A stretch of DNA of 64,000 nucleotides, taken from Eupeodes corollae. Taxonomy: Eukaryota; Arthropoda; Insecta; Diptera; Syrphidae. Where the stretch lies: positions 17,587,289-17,651,288 of the forward strand of contig NC_079147.1 of assembly GCF_945859685.1 (NCBI RefSeq). Direction: 5' to 3'. The translations under genes and the position numbers were made by a program. The notes under the pieces were generated by a model, which was not told the origin of the DNA, searched no databases, and worked only from the letters and a program-made list of their open reading frames with translations. Each line of letters opens with the position of its first letter. The stretch's first letter is position 1. This document shows, one piece after another, positions 19,191 to 28,139 of the stretch.

Positions 19191-20148
19191 CAAATAAAAG
19201 AAACACAAAAACCAAAACAGAAGAAGACTATAAGAAAAATATTACTGAGTTGAACCACAGAATGCAATTCGATACACGCCACTACTAGTGTTATGCCTTA
19301 GTAGTGACAAGAATCGAATCCGGCTCTGTTAATTCAAAACAGTAAAATTTTTGTTGCCACCAATCTGTTATCAACGATGACGTAGTCTGTGTATCAATTG
19401 CATTAGTTATTAAACACAATGCAATTTGATACACAACTTTGATCACCGAAACGAGAGAGTACACGACCTGGCAATGTCTCATGCAGTAATTGAATTGTTT
19501 CACGGGCTGTATGACATGTGGCACCGTCTAGTTGAAACCACATATTGGACACATCAATATCATCCAATTTTGGCAGAAAGAACTGTGTAATCATATCGCG
19601 ATATCGAGCACCAGTAACAGTCACTGCTTGACCAGCATCATTTTCAAAAAAATATGGCCCAATTATGCCTCCAGCCCAAAATCCACACCATACAATCACG
19701 CGTTGTGGATGCATTTGTTTTTCGACAATCACATGTGGGTTCTCCAAACCTCAAATGCGGCAATTTTGGCGATTGACAAAGCCATCAAGATGAAAATGTG
19801 CTTCATCGCTTAGGATGATTTTGCTCGAAAAATCAGGCCGCCAAGCTTTCACTATTTTTGAAATATTCTTTAATAATGAAGACACGTTGTTCTATCGTGT
19901 AACGCTCCATTTTTAATAATCCTATACTGTTAGCTGTCAAATTGCTTTTTTCAGGGTTGCCAACACTTCACTGCACAAATGGCCGCAAATTCAAATCTTG
20001 CGTTAATTTTGGGACACCCTTTATAAACTACTTAAAACTAGAACAACCACAGCAGCAAATCTAACGTTTTTTGTTTTTATATTTTATTGGCTCTTTTTGT
20101 ATGTTTTTTTAATTTTGTTTTTCTTTTTTTTTATATTTCCTGTTTTTT

Positions 20149-21592
20149 AACTTCCCATAGGAAGTTATTGTAATGGGTCCGATTTGTCAAATTGAAAATT
20201 TTGACATTTCTCGACGTTTCAAGGTCCCTAGAGTCGAAATAAAAGATTTTTAGAAAGATGTCTGTGCGTGCGTGTTTACGTACGTTTGTACGTTTGTACG
20301 TCCGTACGTCCGTACGTCCGTACGTTCGCGACGTTTTTTTCGTCGTCCATAGCTCAAGTACCAGAAGAGATATCGACTTCAAATAAATTTTGTTATACAG
20401 ATAATAAGGCAGAAAGATGCAGAAAGGGCTCTCAAGAAAATTGCGTGGGTGGTTTTTTTACCATAGCAGTTTGAAAAAAAGGTGAAAATTTTGGTTAACC
20501 CTAAATATCTTACGAACCAAAAACGCTAGAGACTTGAATTAAATTTAATATAATATATTATAACGTGATACCAAACAGGTATATTTTTTGAAAAAAAACC
20601 AATTAACGGTTTTTTTTATAAATCAATAAAACTGAAAAAAAAAATTTTGTCACCTCCAAAATTTTACGACTGAAACATGATTTCATCTCTAAAACAATTT
20701 TGTGCAACGAAAAATAATTTTTTTGACATCTGATAAAATTTTGAGAAAAATCTAAGTTTTTTTTACAAAAAATAAAAACCTAAAAAAAATGTATAAAAGT
20801 TGGTAAAAATTGATTTTCGACTGAAATATCTTTTCAAAACTTTGAGATATTGGCTTTAATTTACTTTTATCTTTCAAAACATTTTGTTGTCAACATTCAG
20901 TTAAAGTTTGAAAAAAATCGATTTGACATTTTTTGTAAAAAAAATTAAAAACCGAAAAAAAAATTAACAAAAGTTCGTAAAAAATGATTTTCGACTCAAA
21001 TATCTCTTAAAAACTTTGAGATAATAGGTTCCAACTAACGTTTTTCTTATAAGAAATATTGTTTTCAAAATTAAGACAAGTTTTGAGAAAAATCGAATTG
21101 ATAGTTTTATAACAAAAAATAAAAACCTGAAAACAAATGTATAAAAGTTGGTAAAAATTGATTTTCGACTCAAATATCTCTTCGAAAATTTTAAATATTG
21201 ACTTCAAACTAATTTTATATTATAAGAAATATTGTTTTCAACATTTGGTAAAATTTTTAAAAAATTCGAATTGACAGTTTTTTTACAAAAACTAAAACTC
21301 TAAAAAAAAACAATACTAAAACTTGGTAAAAATTTACTTTCGGCTCAAATAGCTTTTTAAAAATGAAAAATATTGGCTTTAAACTTATTTTATTTCAGAG
21401 AAAATATTGTTTTCAATATTCAGTAATTTTTATATAAAAATCCAACAGTCCGTTTTTTTTTCATAAAAAATAAAATCTACAAAAAATAGTGCACAAATTT
21501 GGTAAAAATACATATAGACAAACTTTTAAGCAAGACAAATCGACAGACGGGATGGGAAGTTATCAGTATGGGTCGCATCCCAGCCTCTTTTT
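20149..21592 (+). mobile_element. DINE-like satellite-bearing element, copy B
   Basis: Same family as 12457-14437. It begins AACTTCCCATAGGAAGTTATTG, carries the GTACGTCC microsatellite (20275-20330), a conserved unique block to about 20560, then about five ~175-bp monomers (landmark near 20814, 20990, 21165). It ends GGGATGGGAAGTTATCAG then GGGTCGCATCCC and a T run. It lies inside the retroelement of the nest, between T-rich flanks. Confidence 0.8.
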
Positions 21593-22220
21593 TTTGTTTT
21601 TTTTTTTGCCACCATGCCTATTCTACTTTAAACTAAACCCTAAAACTATAAAACAAGTATGTAAGCCGGCCAAGGCTTAAAACCCCATCCCGACTACCCA
21701 CTATCAAGTGCCCATTGAAGCCACCAAAACTGGTTCTCCTGCTTCACCCTATCAGTTCGGTCCCGTTCGGACACAGCCCTACTGAACCGAAGGAGCTCTG
21801 CTCCGCCTTGTGCCATTACGTCCCGATTATATGGGAGTCGCCTATCCACGGCTCTTCGTCTGACGTGGTAGATTAACGGAACTGCCAATCTATCCTGTAT
21901 CAGATCGCATTTATAGTCCAACGCACTAACCATCATGCCAAGGGTACTGTAAGTCCAGCTTTCACAAGTCTTTTTATGACTAAGCTTGACGAAACTTATT
22001 TTGCGTGTAGCTCGACACATATCGTTTTTAAGGTACACCGAAGTCTTCCTGCTACTATTATGAGCCAAATGCAGCTCCTATTGATAATAACATCAACTTT
22101 TATACAGTGTTTGAATGACATGTCGCTTACTAGTAAAAAAAACCGTAGCGTTACTAAATTCCCAGAACTGATCTCGAAAAAAATAATTAAATGTTTGATC
22201 TACATTTTTTGAACAGCGCT

Positions 22221-22699
22221 GTATGCTTCCACGAAAGTGACATAGACTCAAGCACATAAGATAAGTTAACATATTCTTGCAATAAGCATGATTTTAATTT
22301 TGAAGTTCGCAAAATAAATACTTTAAAGATTCAAAACCATTTCCTTAATTCGCTTATGCTTTTAAAATTTTAGTTATTTGTTTCACTGACGTCCTCTTGT
22401 CAAATGCTCATAACATTTAACGTTGTCAAAAAATGTTAAGGATTTCTCTGATAATGCAAGAAATTTTGTCGGATAAATAATCTGGAATTAATCTACAAAG
22501 CCTGCATTGAGCTATGATTTTAATACCAATCACATAATGGGACAGTTACCCTGAATACAAGCTGAAGACAGAATTAAGAAACACGCTTTGAAAATCATAG
22601 TCTCTTGTTAAATAAAAGGAAGTTATTGTAATAGGACCGATTTTTCGAATTGAAAATAAAGTGCTTAAAATCTAAATCAAAAGATTTTTAAAGAAAAAA
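22221..22699. other. gap with a DINE-like end fragment
   Basis: No gene is visible. At about 22615-22690 a diverged 5' end of the DINE-like family occurs (GGAAGTTATTGTAATAGGACCGA, then AAAAGATTTTTAAAG). The remainder is anonymous AT-rich sequence. Confidence 0.5.
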
Positions 22700-22990
22700 C
22701 GGAAAAACTGAACTGTGTTTCGTGGAAGAATCTGTGAACTCCAATTTTTATATTAGCAAAATTCTGGAGGAATATGTGGTTCCGTTTGCACTATTTATTG
22801 GAAGTGTCCTGCAAATGCAACACAATGCCAGACGTCACGTTGAAAGGTCCGTTACGGACTACTTGGAAGACGTGGAATGGCATGAATCCCATCGAACACG
22901 TTTGGGATCTGCTAGTAAAAATTATTAAAAAAGCGACAAGCACTACCCGTGTAACTAAGTTTGCTGAGATCTGCCTTCTACTACTACTTA
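22700..22990 (+). pseudogene. Tc1-like transposase C-terminal scrap
   Basis: About 280 bp of a Tc1-family (DD34E) transposase on plus, in two frames. The first reads NFYISKILEEYVVPFALFIG then QHNARRHVERSVTDYL, where the family has a DNARxH motif and Asp is replaced by His. The second reads MNPIEHVWDLLVKIIKK, the conserved region with the third catalytic Glu. A frameshift between them and the small size show it is dead. Confidence 0.7.
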
Positions 22991-23099
22991 AAATTGGTAA
23001 AAATTAATATATGTTTATTGTGTATAAATATGAAAATTTCAAATAAGTTTATTTTCATAAATTTAAGCGACATTATTTTCTGATTTTTTTTAAATTTTC

Positions 23100-24130
23100 A
23101 AAAGAGATATTAAGGGGTTATTAATACCCTTAACATGTTTAAAGTTTAAAAACAGTGAAAGCTCTAGTAAAATAGGGAAGCATTAAAGAGGAGATACCAG
23201 TGCACATTGGTTTTAAGGTTTTGAATTTGAAAATGGTATAGGAAAAAACAGAGTAAAGCATTTCATATTCTGGATGTACGGTTAAAAAAAGAAAGAGCTC
23301 AAGTTTAAACTGATGTGGATTCCTAGAAGTGCAACAATTGTTTAAGGGGGGGATTGCAACTGGCTTATTCGGCAGAACTTACTTACTTAAGGTTTACATG
23401 GGAGCTCTGCACTATTCTTTGAAGTACAATGTTAAAAAAAAGTCGAGTTTGGCAAGAATGCCAAAACTAGACATGGCTCTATTCAGCTCGTCTCTGTAAA
23501 GGATGTCATAAGCGGTCTTAAAATCGATGAAAAGATGGTGGATGTCGATTGGTGCTCTTAGGCATTTTCTAGGATCTGCCGTAATGTGAATATTTGATCG
23601 ACCGTGGACTTTCCTGGTCTAAAACCACACGGATAGGGACCTATCAGGTTGTTAACGATTGGCTCTAGACGTTCACATATTACGGCAAAAAAGATTTTGT
23701 AAGCGATGTTAAGTAAGCTGATGCCTCTATAGTTGGTAATTCGGCAGAACACTGTTTGTAAAAATACCTGTAGAACAACAAAATACATGAAACAATGCAT
23801 CAGTGTTCAACTAAAGTATTTTTTTTCGGTTATAGTTTTATCGCTTATAATTTTCAAAGCCCTTTTTTGGATCTTATCCAAAAGTCTTAAACTTGTTTTA
23901 GGAGCATCTTCCCAAATATGTGGGATATATTCAAGTTTTTGACAAATAAAGGCATGGTTAATTACAGCCAGATCAGAAGGGGTGACAAATTTCTTGCCAT
24001 GTGTGTTGGAGACATTCTAAGTTCCAGGAAAAGGACAGATGCTGTGTTCCATCCGCTCAGAGATATTTACAGCAGGAAGATGGAAAAGTTTATGCAGTGG
24101 ATTTTCCAGCATTGAAGAACACGTTTTCAG
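23100..24130 (-). pseudogene. decayed CR1/jockey-group LINE, relative of 16272-19433
   Basis: Two diverged stretches, 23100-23380 and 23757-24130, align by eye with the 3' half of the LINE at 16272-19433. The shared blocks include GTGCACATTGGTTTT, TTCCTAGAAGTGCAA, CAGATCAGAAGGGGTGACAAATTTCTTGC and TTATGCAGTGGATTTTCCAGCATTGAAGAACACG. Internal deletions are large. An RTE fragment separates the two stretches. Confidence 0.6.
23385..23756 (-). pseudogene. RTE fragment inserted in a decayed LINE
   Basis: On minus this reads ITNYRGISLLNIAYKIFFAV, ERLEPIVNNLIGPYPCGFRP and GKSTVDQIFTLRQILE, the fingers/palm start of RTE RT. It then jumps by deletion towards the 3' end, which is the usual CTTACTTAAGG-type tail (23388-23398). 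It is 5' truncated near 23756. Confidence 0.75.
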
Positions 24131-24134
24131 TTGT

Positions 24135-24425
24135 ATTTAGGTAGCCGTACCCGTGGCGTGTTGGTTAGTGCGTATAACTGTTATTCCACAGGTCTTGGGT
24201 TCAATCCCTACATGTGCCATCTAAAGTCGGTTTGACGGGTACTGCTTCTTGCGAGGAATTGAAAAATCCTTCAAGAGTAGTTCTTGTTATGAAAAGTGCT
24301 TTCTCAATTAGCTGTTTGAATTCGGCTTAAAACTTTAGGTCCCCGGCATCCCTGACAATATGTACTAATTTTTGAGAGTTTTACGTATCTAGGCCCTATT
24401 TCTCAACGGACAGTTGAGCCACCTT
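24135..24425 (+). mobile_element. tRNA-derived SINE copy (+)
   Basis: The head has Pol III promoter boxes: A box TGGCGTGTTGGTTAGTGCG (24152-24170) and B box GGGTTCAATCCC (24198-24209). The body is shared with 15378 and 62381: ACGGGTACTGCTTCTTGCGAGGAATTG, GTTCTTGTTATGAAAAGTGC, AGTTTTACGTATCTAGGCCC. It replaces what could look like a tRNA gene, but there is no tRNA fold beyond the promoter region. Confidence 0.8.
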
Positions 24426-25440
24426 ATCTATTTAAGTTAGAGATTTAAAGCAGGTACAAAATTAAGCAAGGCTCAATTTTGGGCACTATCCTATTTTGCA
24501 TGTTCATAACTGACCTCGCCCGAGTTAGTCACAGTATCAGTTTACATCTTTAACCCAATGATTTACAATTGTAGCTTTCATGCCCGTTTAATTTGTTGGA
24601 GGAATTCATCTGCAGAGTTAATGAAGATCTTTCAGAAATCTAATTCGACTAAATTGCAGATCATTGGTATCACTGATAAAGAAATTTGATGTCAATAACC
24701 GCCTTCCTGTCTTCTTTCATTTTTTTATAAGACATGTGAATTCCTTGTTCCAGAGTCCCGAACACAATGCATCCATTTTTGTCTGAAAACTACAAACGAT
24801 TTACCCCACTGTCTATTCTAGATTTGATGATCAAATGAAAAATTAAAGCTAAAATATAATTTCGATAATTGGTCAAACTATATATGGTGTCATGGCCACG
24901 GAGCTCATTAGTAATTTGATAAACATTTTTTTCTCCATAGACCTAGACATAAAGTCAGTATTTTGAACATGAGAAGTTCAGCCGCACTGAAGTTGATTTT
25001 ATTATTTTATGTGTAGCCTTTAACAGCAACTCAAGTATGGTTATCACACAAAATATCCCTTTCGGAAATCAGTTTTCTTCAGATTTCTTCTTGAAGTGAG
25101 AATAAAGTTTCTTAAAACTCTCAAAAACTAGTAAATTTTATACATTTCTAATATTTCAATTTACTAAAATCAATATAGTGAATATATTTCCTATAGTTTT
25201 CAAGCTCAATTAAATAACGAGTAAATACCTACGACTCTCAACTACCTCTTATATTATTTAAATATTTTTTGAATAAAAATGACATCAAAGTAATGCCATA
25301 AACATTTCGGCCACAGATAAGGCTCAATATTTATAAATTGCTTATCAATTGCTGCGCGAAAAAATTGGGAGCATTCATTTTCAATTTCAAATCGAACGCT
25401 TTACGCGCTAGAGAGGAGGCAGATTACAAGCCAAGAGCAC
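24426..25440. other. gap upstream of the secreted-protein gene
   Basis: At 24465-24550 a short LINE RT scrap reads KQGSILGTILFCMFITDLAR on plus. The rest to 25440 is AT-rich and without coding similarity. GATA-type sites lie at 25315 (GATAAGG) and 25341 (CTTATCAAT), close to the promoter of the following gene. Confidence 0.5.
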
Positions 25441-25451
25441 ATTAAATTGTA

Positions 25452-25490
25452 TATAAAAATATTCGACGAATCTCTCAAGACGGCAGTCTT
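25452..25490 (+). promoter_or_regulatory. core promoter of the secreted-protein gene
   Basis: TATATAAAA (TATAAAA at 25452-25458) lies about 30 bp before GGCAGTCTT (around 25482), an initiator-like sequence. The start codon follows about 70 bp later at 25556, after a stop-containing leader. The arrangement is inferred from spacing only. Confidence 0.6.
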
Positions 25491-25555
25491 TTTGTAGTTT
25501 TAATGACCGCAGTCGACATCGGAAGTCAGTTAAGCTCGTAGTAATTTTTTTTAAA

Positions 25556-27082
25556 ATGCCGACAAATTATTTGTATTATCATTTATTAGTGGGGTGTTTA
25601 TTTATTGGACACATCAATGTAAACAACGCAAAATTTATTAAGTCATCAAGTCATATCAATCGACTTTTGACACTGCAAAATAAGCTGCAGCAACTTCAAG
25701 AGGATGTGTCGTCTTCATTAACAGCTCTCCAAAAGCCTCTCGATGACGACGTTATAACCTTTAAGTCATCTGCAATTGAGGGCGACTTTCAGTTTTTGAA
25801 GAAGGAACTAGCTGACATCATTGAAGCCCCGGAGAGTGATGGAACATTGCAAGATTCTGGAGAAACTCAATTGCCTTCGAACATAGTTGGATACATCAGA
25901 AGTCACAATTTTGACACCGCCGAAGAACAACTCAAGCAAATTAACAATCTTCAAGAAGTGACGAAGACCATTGCTGCGATCTATGATAACAATGCTGATA
26001 ACTTTGAGCTCTTAGCGAGATTTATAGAGAGTCTAACTGACATAAATCTGATATATGCCTCTGTGAATGCTTTGCAAAGGGAGATGGTTGAAAATGATCA
26101 CACAGATCCCTACAAATCCATACGCCTGGCAAAAGTCCTGGAGACAAAATTCTTAAACCACCCTGTGGATTATTTCAAAACCGAGTTTGCACAATTCACT
26201 TACAATGAACTTAAGGACACTATCATTGACTCCACTCTGGATGCCTTGAACGATGCCTTGCGTACAGGTGCATACCAAGAGATGGACAATTTGACAGCTG
26301 CCGTGTATCGTTACGATCCCGAGCAATGGGAAAGTATCATTTATGAATTTGTCAATGCCAACATTGACAATCACTCCAAGGTCCTTGACATAATTAACAA
26401 CCATCAATTCATTGAGCAGAGAGTGAGTGGGGTAAGTATATTGTATTGGTCAATCCAGTTCAACCATAATCCGGAATCCGAAGTGATTATGAGAATAGCC
26501 TCGATTCTTAAGGAACTCACTTCCGATAGAAGGTATCAAGAACTTAGTGGCACTCTGAAGGACTTGGCAGATAAGATTATCGAAAATCTTCCAACTTGTG
26601 CTAGGAATCTGTTCTTCCTGCCTGCGGCATGTCTTTGGAATAAAGGAGCGGAAGTATATCTCACAGCTATAAACTCAAGCCACACGGACGACTCGAAGCG
26701 ACGACGTCAGAAGATATTCTCGACAGAACTTTCTCCCGGGAGTCAATGGTATTTCAAAAAAATTGACAACTTCTTCGTCATATCGAATAGAGTCTTTGAA
26801 GGTGAATTCCTCTTCGCAGCAAACACCAAACACAGCTCGAATTTCCGACATGTTTTAAATCGAAAGCTGAAAAATCATACGAAGATCGATGAGCGGACCA
26901 AATGGTTCATAGAACTTGTCAATGACGATGATTATTGTTATTTGAAAAGTTCAAGACACAATGAATATTTGATGACCTCGAATTACTACTTTGGCAATAA
27001 TTTGAGATATGTCTTTACGTGGATACCGAAGACGTTTGCCGGAGAGCCACAGTTTCAGTGGCAAATCAGAGAGTGTGATTAG
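25556..27082 (+). CDS. secreted protein with probable C-terminal beta-trefoil (30K-like)
   Basis: Intact single-exon gene, 508 residues, between transposon-rich flanks. The N-terminus MPTNYLYYHLLVGCLFIGHI is a signal peptide (cleavage near residue 24). Residues about 30-340 are acidic and appear mostly helical, with spaced heptad-like leucines (INRLLTLQNKLQQLQ). Residues about 343-508 carry four cysteines (348, 359, 461, 507) and repeated aromatic strand motifs: SQWYFKKIDNFFVISNRVFE, EFLFAANTKH, KWFIELVNDDDYCYLKSS, LRYVFTWIP and FQWQIREC. This spacing resembles the beta-trefoil half of lepidopteran 30K/microvitellogenin-like proteins and related dipteran secreted proteins. By family inference it may be a haemolymph, fat-body or gut product; its ligand is unknown. 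A TATA box, GATA motifs upstream and a polyA signal downstream support expression. The family call is moderate, the gene call strong. Confidence 0.9.
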   Translation: MPTNYLYYHLLVGCLFIGHINVNNAKFIKSSSHINRLLTLQNKLQQLQEDVSSSLTALQKPLDDDVITFKSSAIEGDFQFLKKELADIIEAPESDGTLQDSGETQLPSNIVGYIRSHNFDTAEEQLKQINNLQEVTKTIAAIYDNNADNFELLARFIESLTDINLIYASVNALQREMVENDHTDPYKSIRLAKVLETKFLNHPVDYFKTEFAQFTYNELKDTIIDSTLDALNDALRTGAYQEMDNLTAAVYRYDPEQWESIIYEFVNANIDNHSKVLDIINNHQFIEQRVSGVSILYWSIQFNHNPESEVIMRIASILKELTSDRRYQELSGTLKDLADKIIENLPTCARNLFFLPAACLWNKGAEVYLTAINSSHTDDSKRRRQKIFSTELSPGSQWYFKKIDNFFVISNRVFEGEFLFAANTKHSSNFRHVLNRKLKNHTKIDERTKWFIELVNDDDYCYLKSSRHNEYLMTSNYYFGNNLRYVFTWIPKTFAGEPQFQWQIRECD

Positions 27083-27125
27083 AATAATTTAAAAAAAAAC
27101 TTTTATTTTGTTAATGACCTAATTC

Positions 27126-27137
27126 AATAAATAAAAG
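27126..27137 (+). terminator. polyadenylation signals AATAAATAAA
   Basis: Overlapping AATAAA motifs about 45 bp after the stop of the secreted-protein gene, followed by a GT/T-rich stretch (GTGTGCTTTTT), the usual layout of a cleavage site. Confidence 0.7.
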
Positions 27138-27139
27138 TG

Positions 27140-28139
27140 TGCTTTTTATTATTTATAAGTAAAGATAAGTTGCCTCTGTGTTTTTATTTTATGACTCTTT
27201 TCTTTCTTTTTTTGCGATAAAAGTACTTTTACTTAGAATAATAAAAACAACAAAAATAAATTAGGGTACAGTACAGGAGTTGTCATTAAAATCAAATTAC
27301 CCAAAAATAATTCATTACACCAATGGATGTCGTCTCTTATTTTGAAATATCGGCTGCGCAAACCCAATTTTTCGGTAATTTTTAGGTAAGTTAAGATATG
27401 TCAAATTTTGAAATTTTAATTTCTTTTAGAACACGCTGAAAAAAGTTATTCCAATTTTAAAATGCTATTGATTTAATGATTAATGATTCTTTAATTCCAA
27501 TAGTTGGGGATTGTCAGGCTTGGGATTCGTAATGTGAACCATACTGATAACTTCCCATTAGTGAACCGCTAAAAATGTTTAAATGAAATTATTGTAATAA
27601 AGCAATTTTTGTACTGAAGGATCTTGAAAGAATATTAAATAGAAATATATTTGAGAAATTAAATCAATATTATAGTATTTTTGGTAAGACTTTGATTTTT
27701 TAAAGAAACTTTGTCTTAACTTCTTTCATATTTGTTTTGATTTTAGGTTTTAAATTTTCTGTTAAAAAAAAAAAACATCAATTAGATTTTTCTAAAAACT
27801 TAACAAAATCTTACAAAGTATCTAAAACAACTGTTTTTATAAGACGCCAAACTCAAGATACTTGATTCTTGATGGTTTTAACGAGCACATTTTAAAGTTG
27901 GGGATAGAATACCTAAAACGAATATCCAAAAATTTCGAAAATCGGGAAAAATCCCGATAATTAGAAATCTTGAAAATAAAACAAATTTTTTGAGTTTTTG
28001 TATTGCGGCTATCTCCCAGTTTATTTAGTGTGAAGTGTTGAAAATTTTAATTTAAATGTTTTACTTTTAAAATCATAGCTTGTATCCCAAAAAGTAATAC
28101 TTGTTGTAAACTGAAATCAATAGGTTGATGGGGCTGTTT
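27140..28139. other. AT-rich intergenic gap
   Basis: I see nothing codable. Poly-T/poly-A runs and short inverted stretches are present. No transposon ends are recognised. Confidence 0.5.

Larger units (their letters stand above)
16272..19433 (-). mobile_element. CR1/jockey-group LINE inserted in the mariner
   Basis: A 3.16-kb non-LTR retrotransposon on minus. The poly(A) tail appears as T at 16269-16280, and 7-bp target duplications CAACTTT lie at 16265-16271 and 19434-19440. It encodes APE endonuclease and RT but no RNase H, and I see no ORF1 gag. The first 45 bases (19391-19433) form an imperfect hairpin. A decayed relative lies at 23100-24130. Confidence 0.9.
16027..19910 (-). pseudogene. 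mariner transposase, internally deleted and LINE-interrupted
   Basis: DD41D-type transposase on minus. It starts MERYTIEQRVFIIKEYF at 19910, then jumps straight to AWRPDFSSKIILSDEAHF, so about 100 residues holding most of the DNA-binding domain are missing. All three catalytic Asp positions can be read: SDEAHF, QLDGATCHTAR and, across the LINE, LTPLDFFLWG (41 residues between the last two). A TGA replaces the Trp codon in RIxGLENP (near 19750). The frame runs into the LINE after SRFGDQS (19440) and resumes at WPPRSCDLTP (16268), so removing the LINE and one duplicated copy of CAACTTT rejoins it exactly. C-terminal residues continue to the stop near 16027. Confidence 0.85.
15938..20021 (-). 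mobile_element. DD41D mariner copy 3, split by a LINE
   Basis: Mariner element whose transposase halves lie at 19910-19441 and 16268-16027, with a LINE between them. The right end TTAATTTTGGGACACCCTT precedes TA (20022-20023). The shared inner terminal-repeat block is ACGCAAGATTTGAATT at about 15940-15955 and its complement at 19988-20003. The left terminal repeat lacks about 17 outer bases, so the element is end-damaged. Without the LINE it would be about 0.9 kb, against 1.3 kb for the copy at 49655-50952. Confidence 0.85.
15612..21912 (-). mobile_element. 5'-truncated poly(A) retroelement inside the SINE
   Basis: Bounded by a 15-bp target duplication. On minus its 3' end is the A run seen as T at 15611-15619. 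Its own sequence is only 15612-15937, about 20022-20148 and 21593-21912 (about 770 bp); the rest is later insertions. From 21912 the minus strand reads an open segment with RLAVPLIYHVRRRAVDRRLP and GAELLRFSRAVSERDRTDR, ending at the stop near 21694. This looks like the C-terminus of a LINE ORF2, clade not determined. Confidence 0.7.
15378..21949 (-). mobile_element. tRNA-derived SINE, split by a retroelement insertion
   Basis: A minus-strand copy of the SINE family described at 62381-62707. Its tail and body occupy 15378-15611 (TGCCTAGTGACTTACAACTC, TTCCTCGCAAGAGGCAGTACCCG, and the B-box complement GGGATCGAACCC). Its head resumes at 21928 with TAACCATCATGCCAAGGGTAC (A-box complement). The whole is flanked by TAAGTCCAGC duplications (15368-15377, 21950-21959). 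The interruption is marked by a separate 15-bp repeat ATAGTCCAACGCACT at 15597-15611 and 21913-21927. Confidence 0.85.
14510..22220 (-). pseudogene. Tc1-like transposon remnant, split by a 6.6-kb nested insertion
   Basis: Decayed Tc1/mariner-superfamily transposase on minus. The N-terminal part lies at about 22070-21960 (RATRKISFVKLSHKKT-like). It resumes at 15367 with KPVLKPGIPKRVKEKELLWA and continues through VIISGESKF (Asp of the usual FSDESKF changed), DGRILMGREPKEK, a GCFSGDEKGRISFVE block (15130), SPDINPIENI (the Tc1 third catalytic Glu motif, 14860-14825) and the C-terminal VIKARRGPTEY (14670-14640). Several stops interrupt it. Between the halves sits a SINE insertion flanked by TAAGTCCAGC at 15368-15377 and 21950-21959. 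An ACAGCGCTGT palindrome at 22213-22222 may be the outer end; the other terminal repeat is not recognised. Confidence 0.75.

Noticed and set aside
20131..20474. Short frames rich in Arg/Thr/Tyr and Val repeats
   Set aside because: They translate the GTAC/GTCC microsatellite of the DINE-like element.
24150..24215. Possible tRNA gene (A and B boxes)
   Set aside because: The boxes belong to the head of a repeated SINE; the acceptor stem and anticodon arm do not fold as a tRNA.
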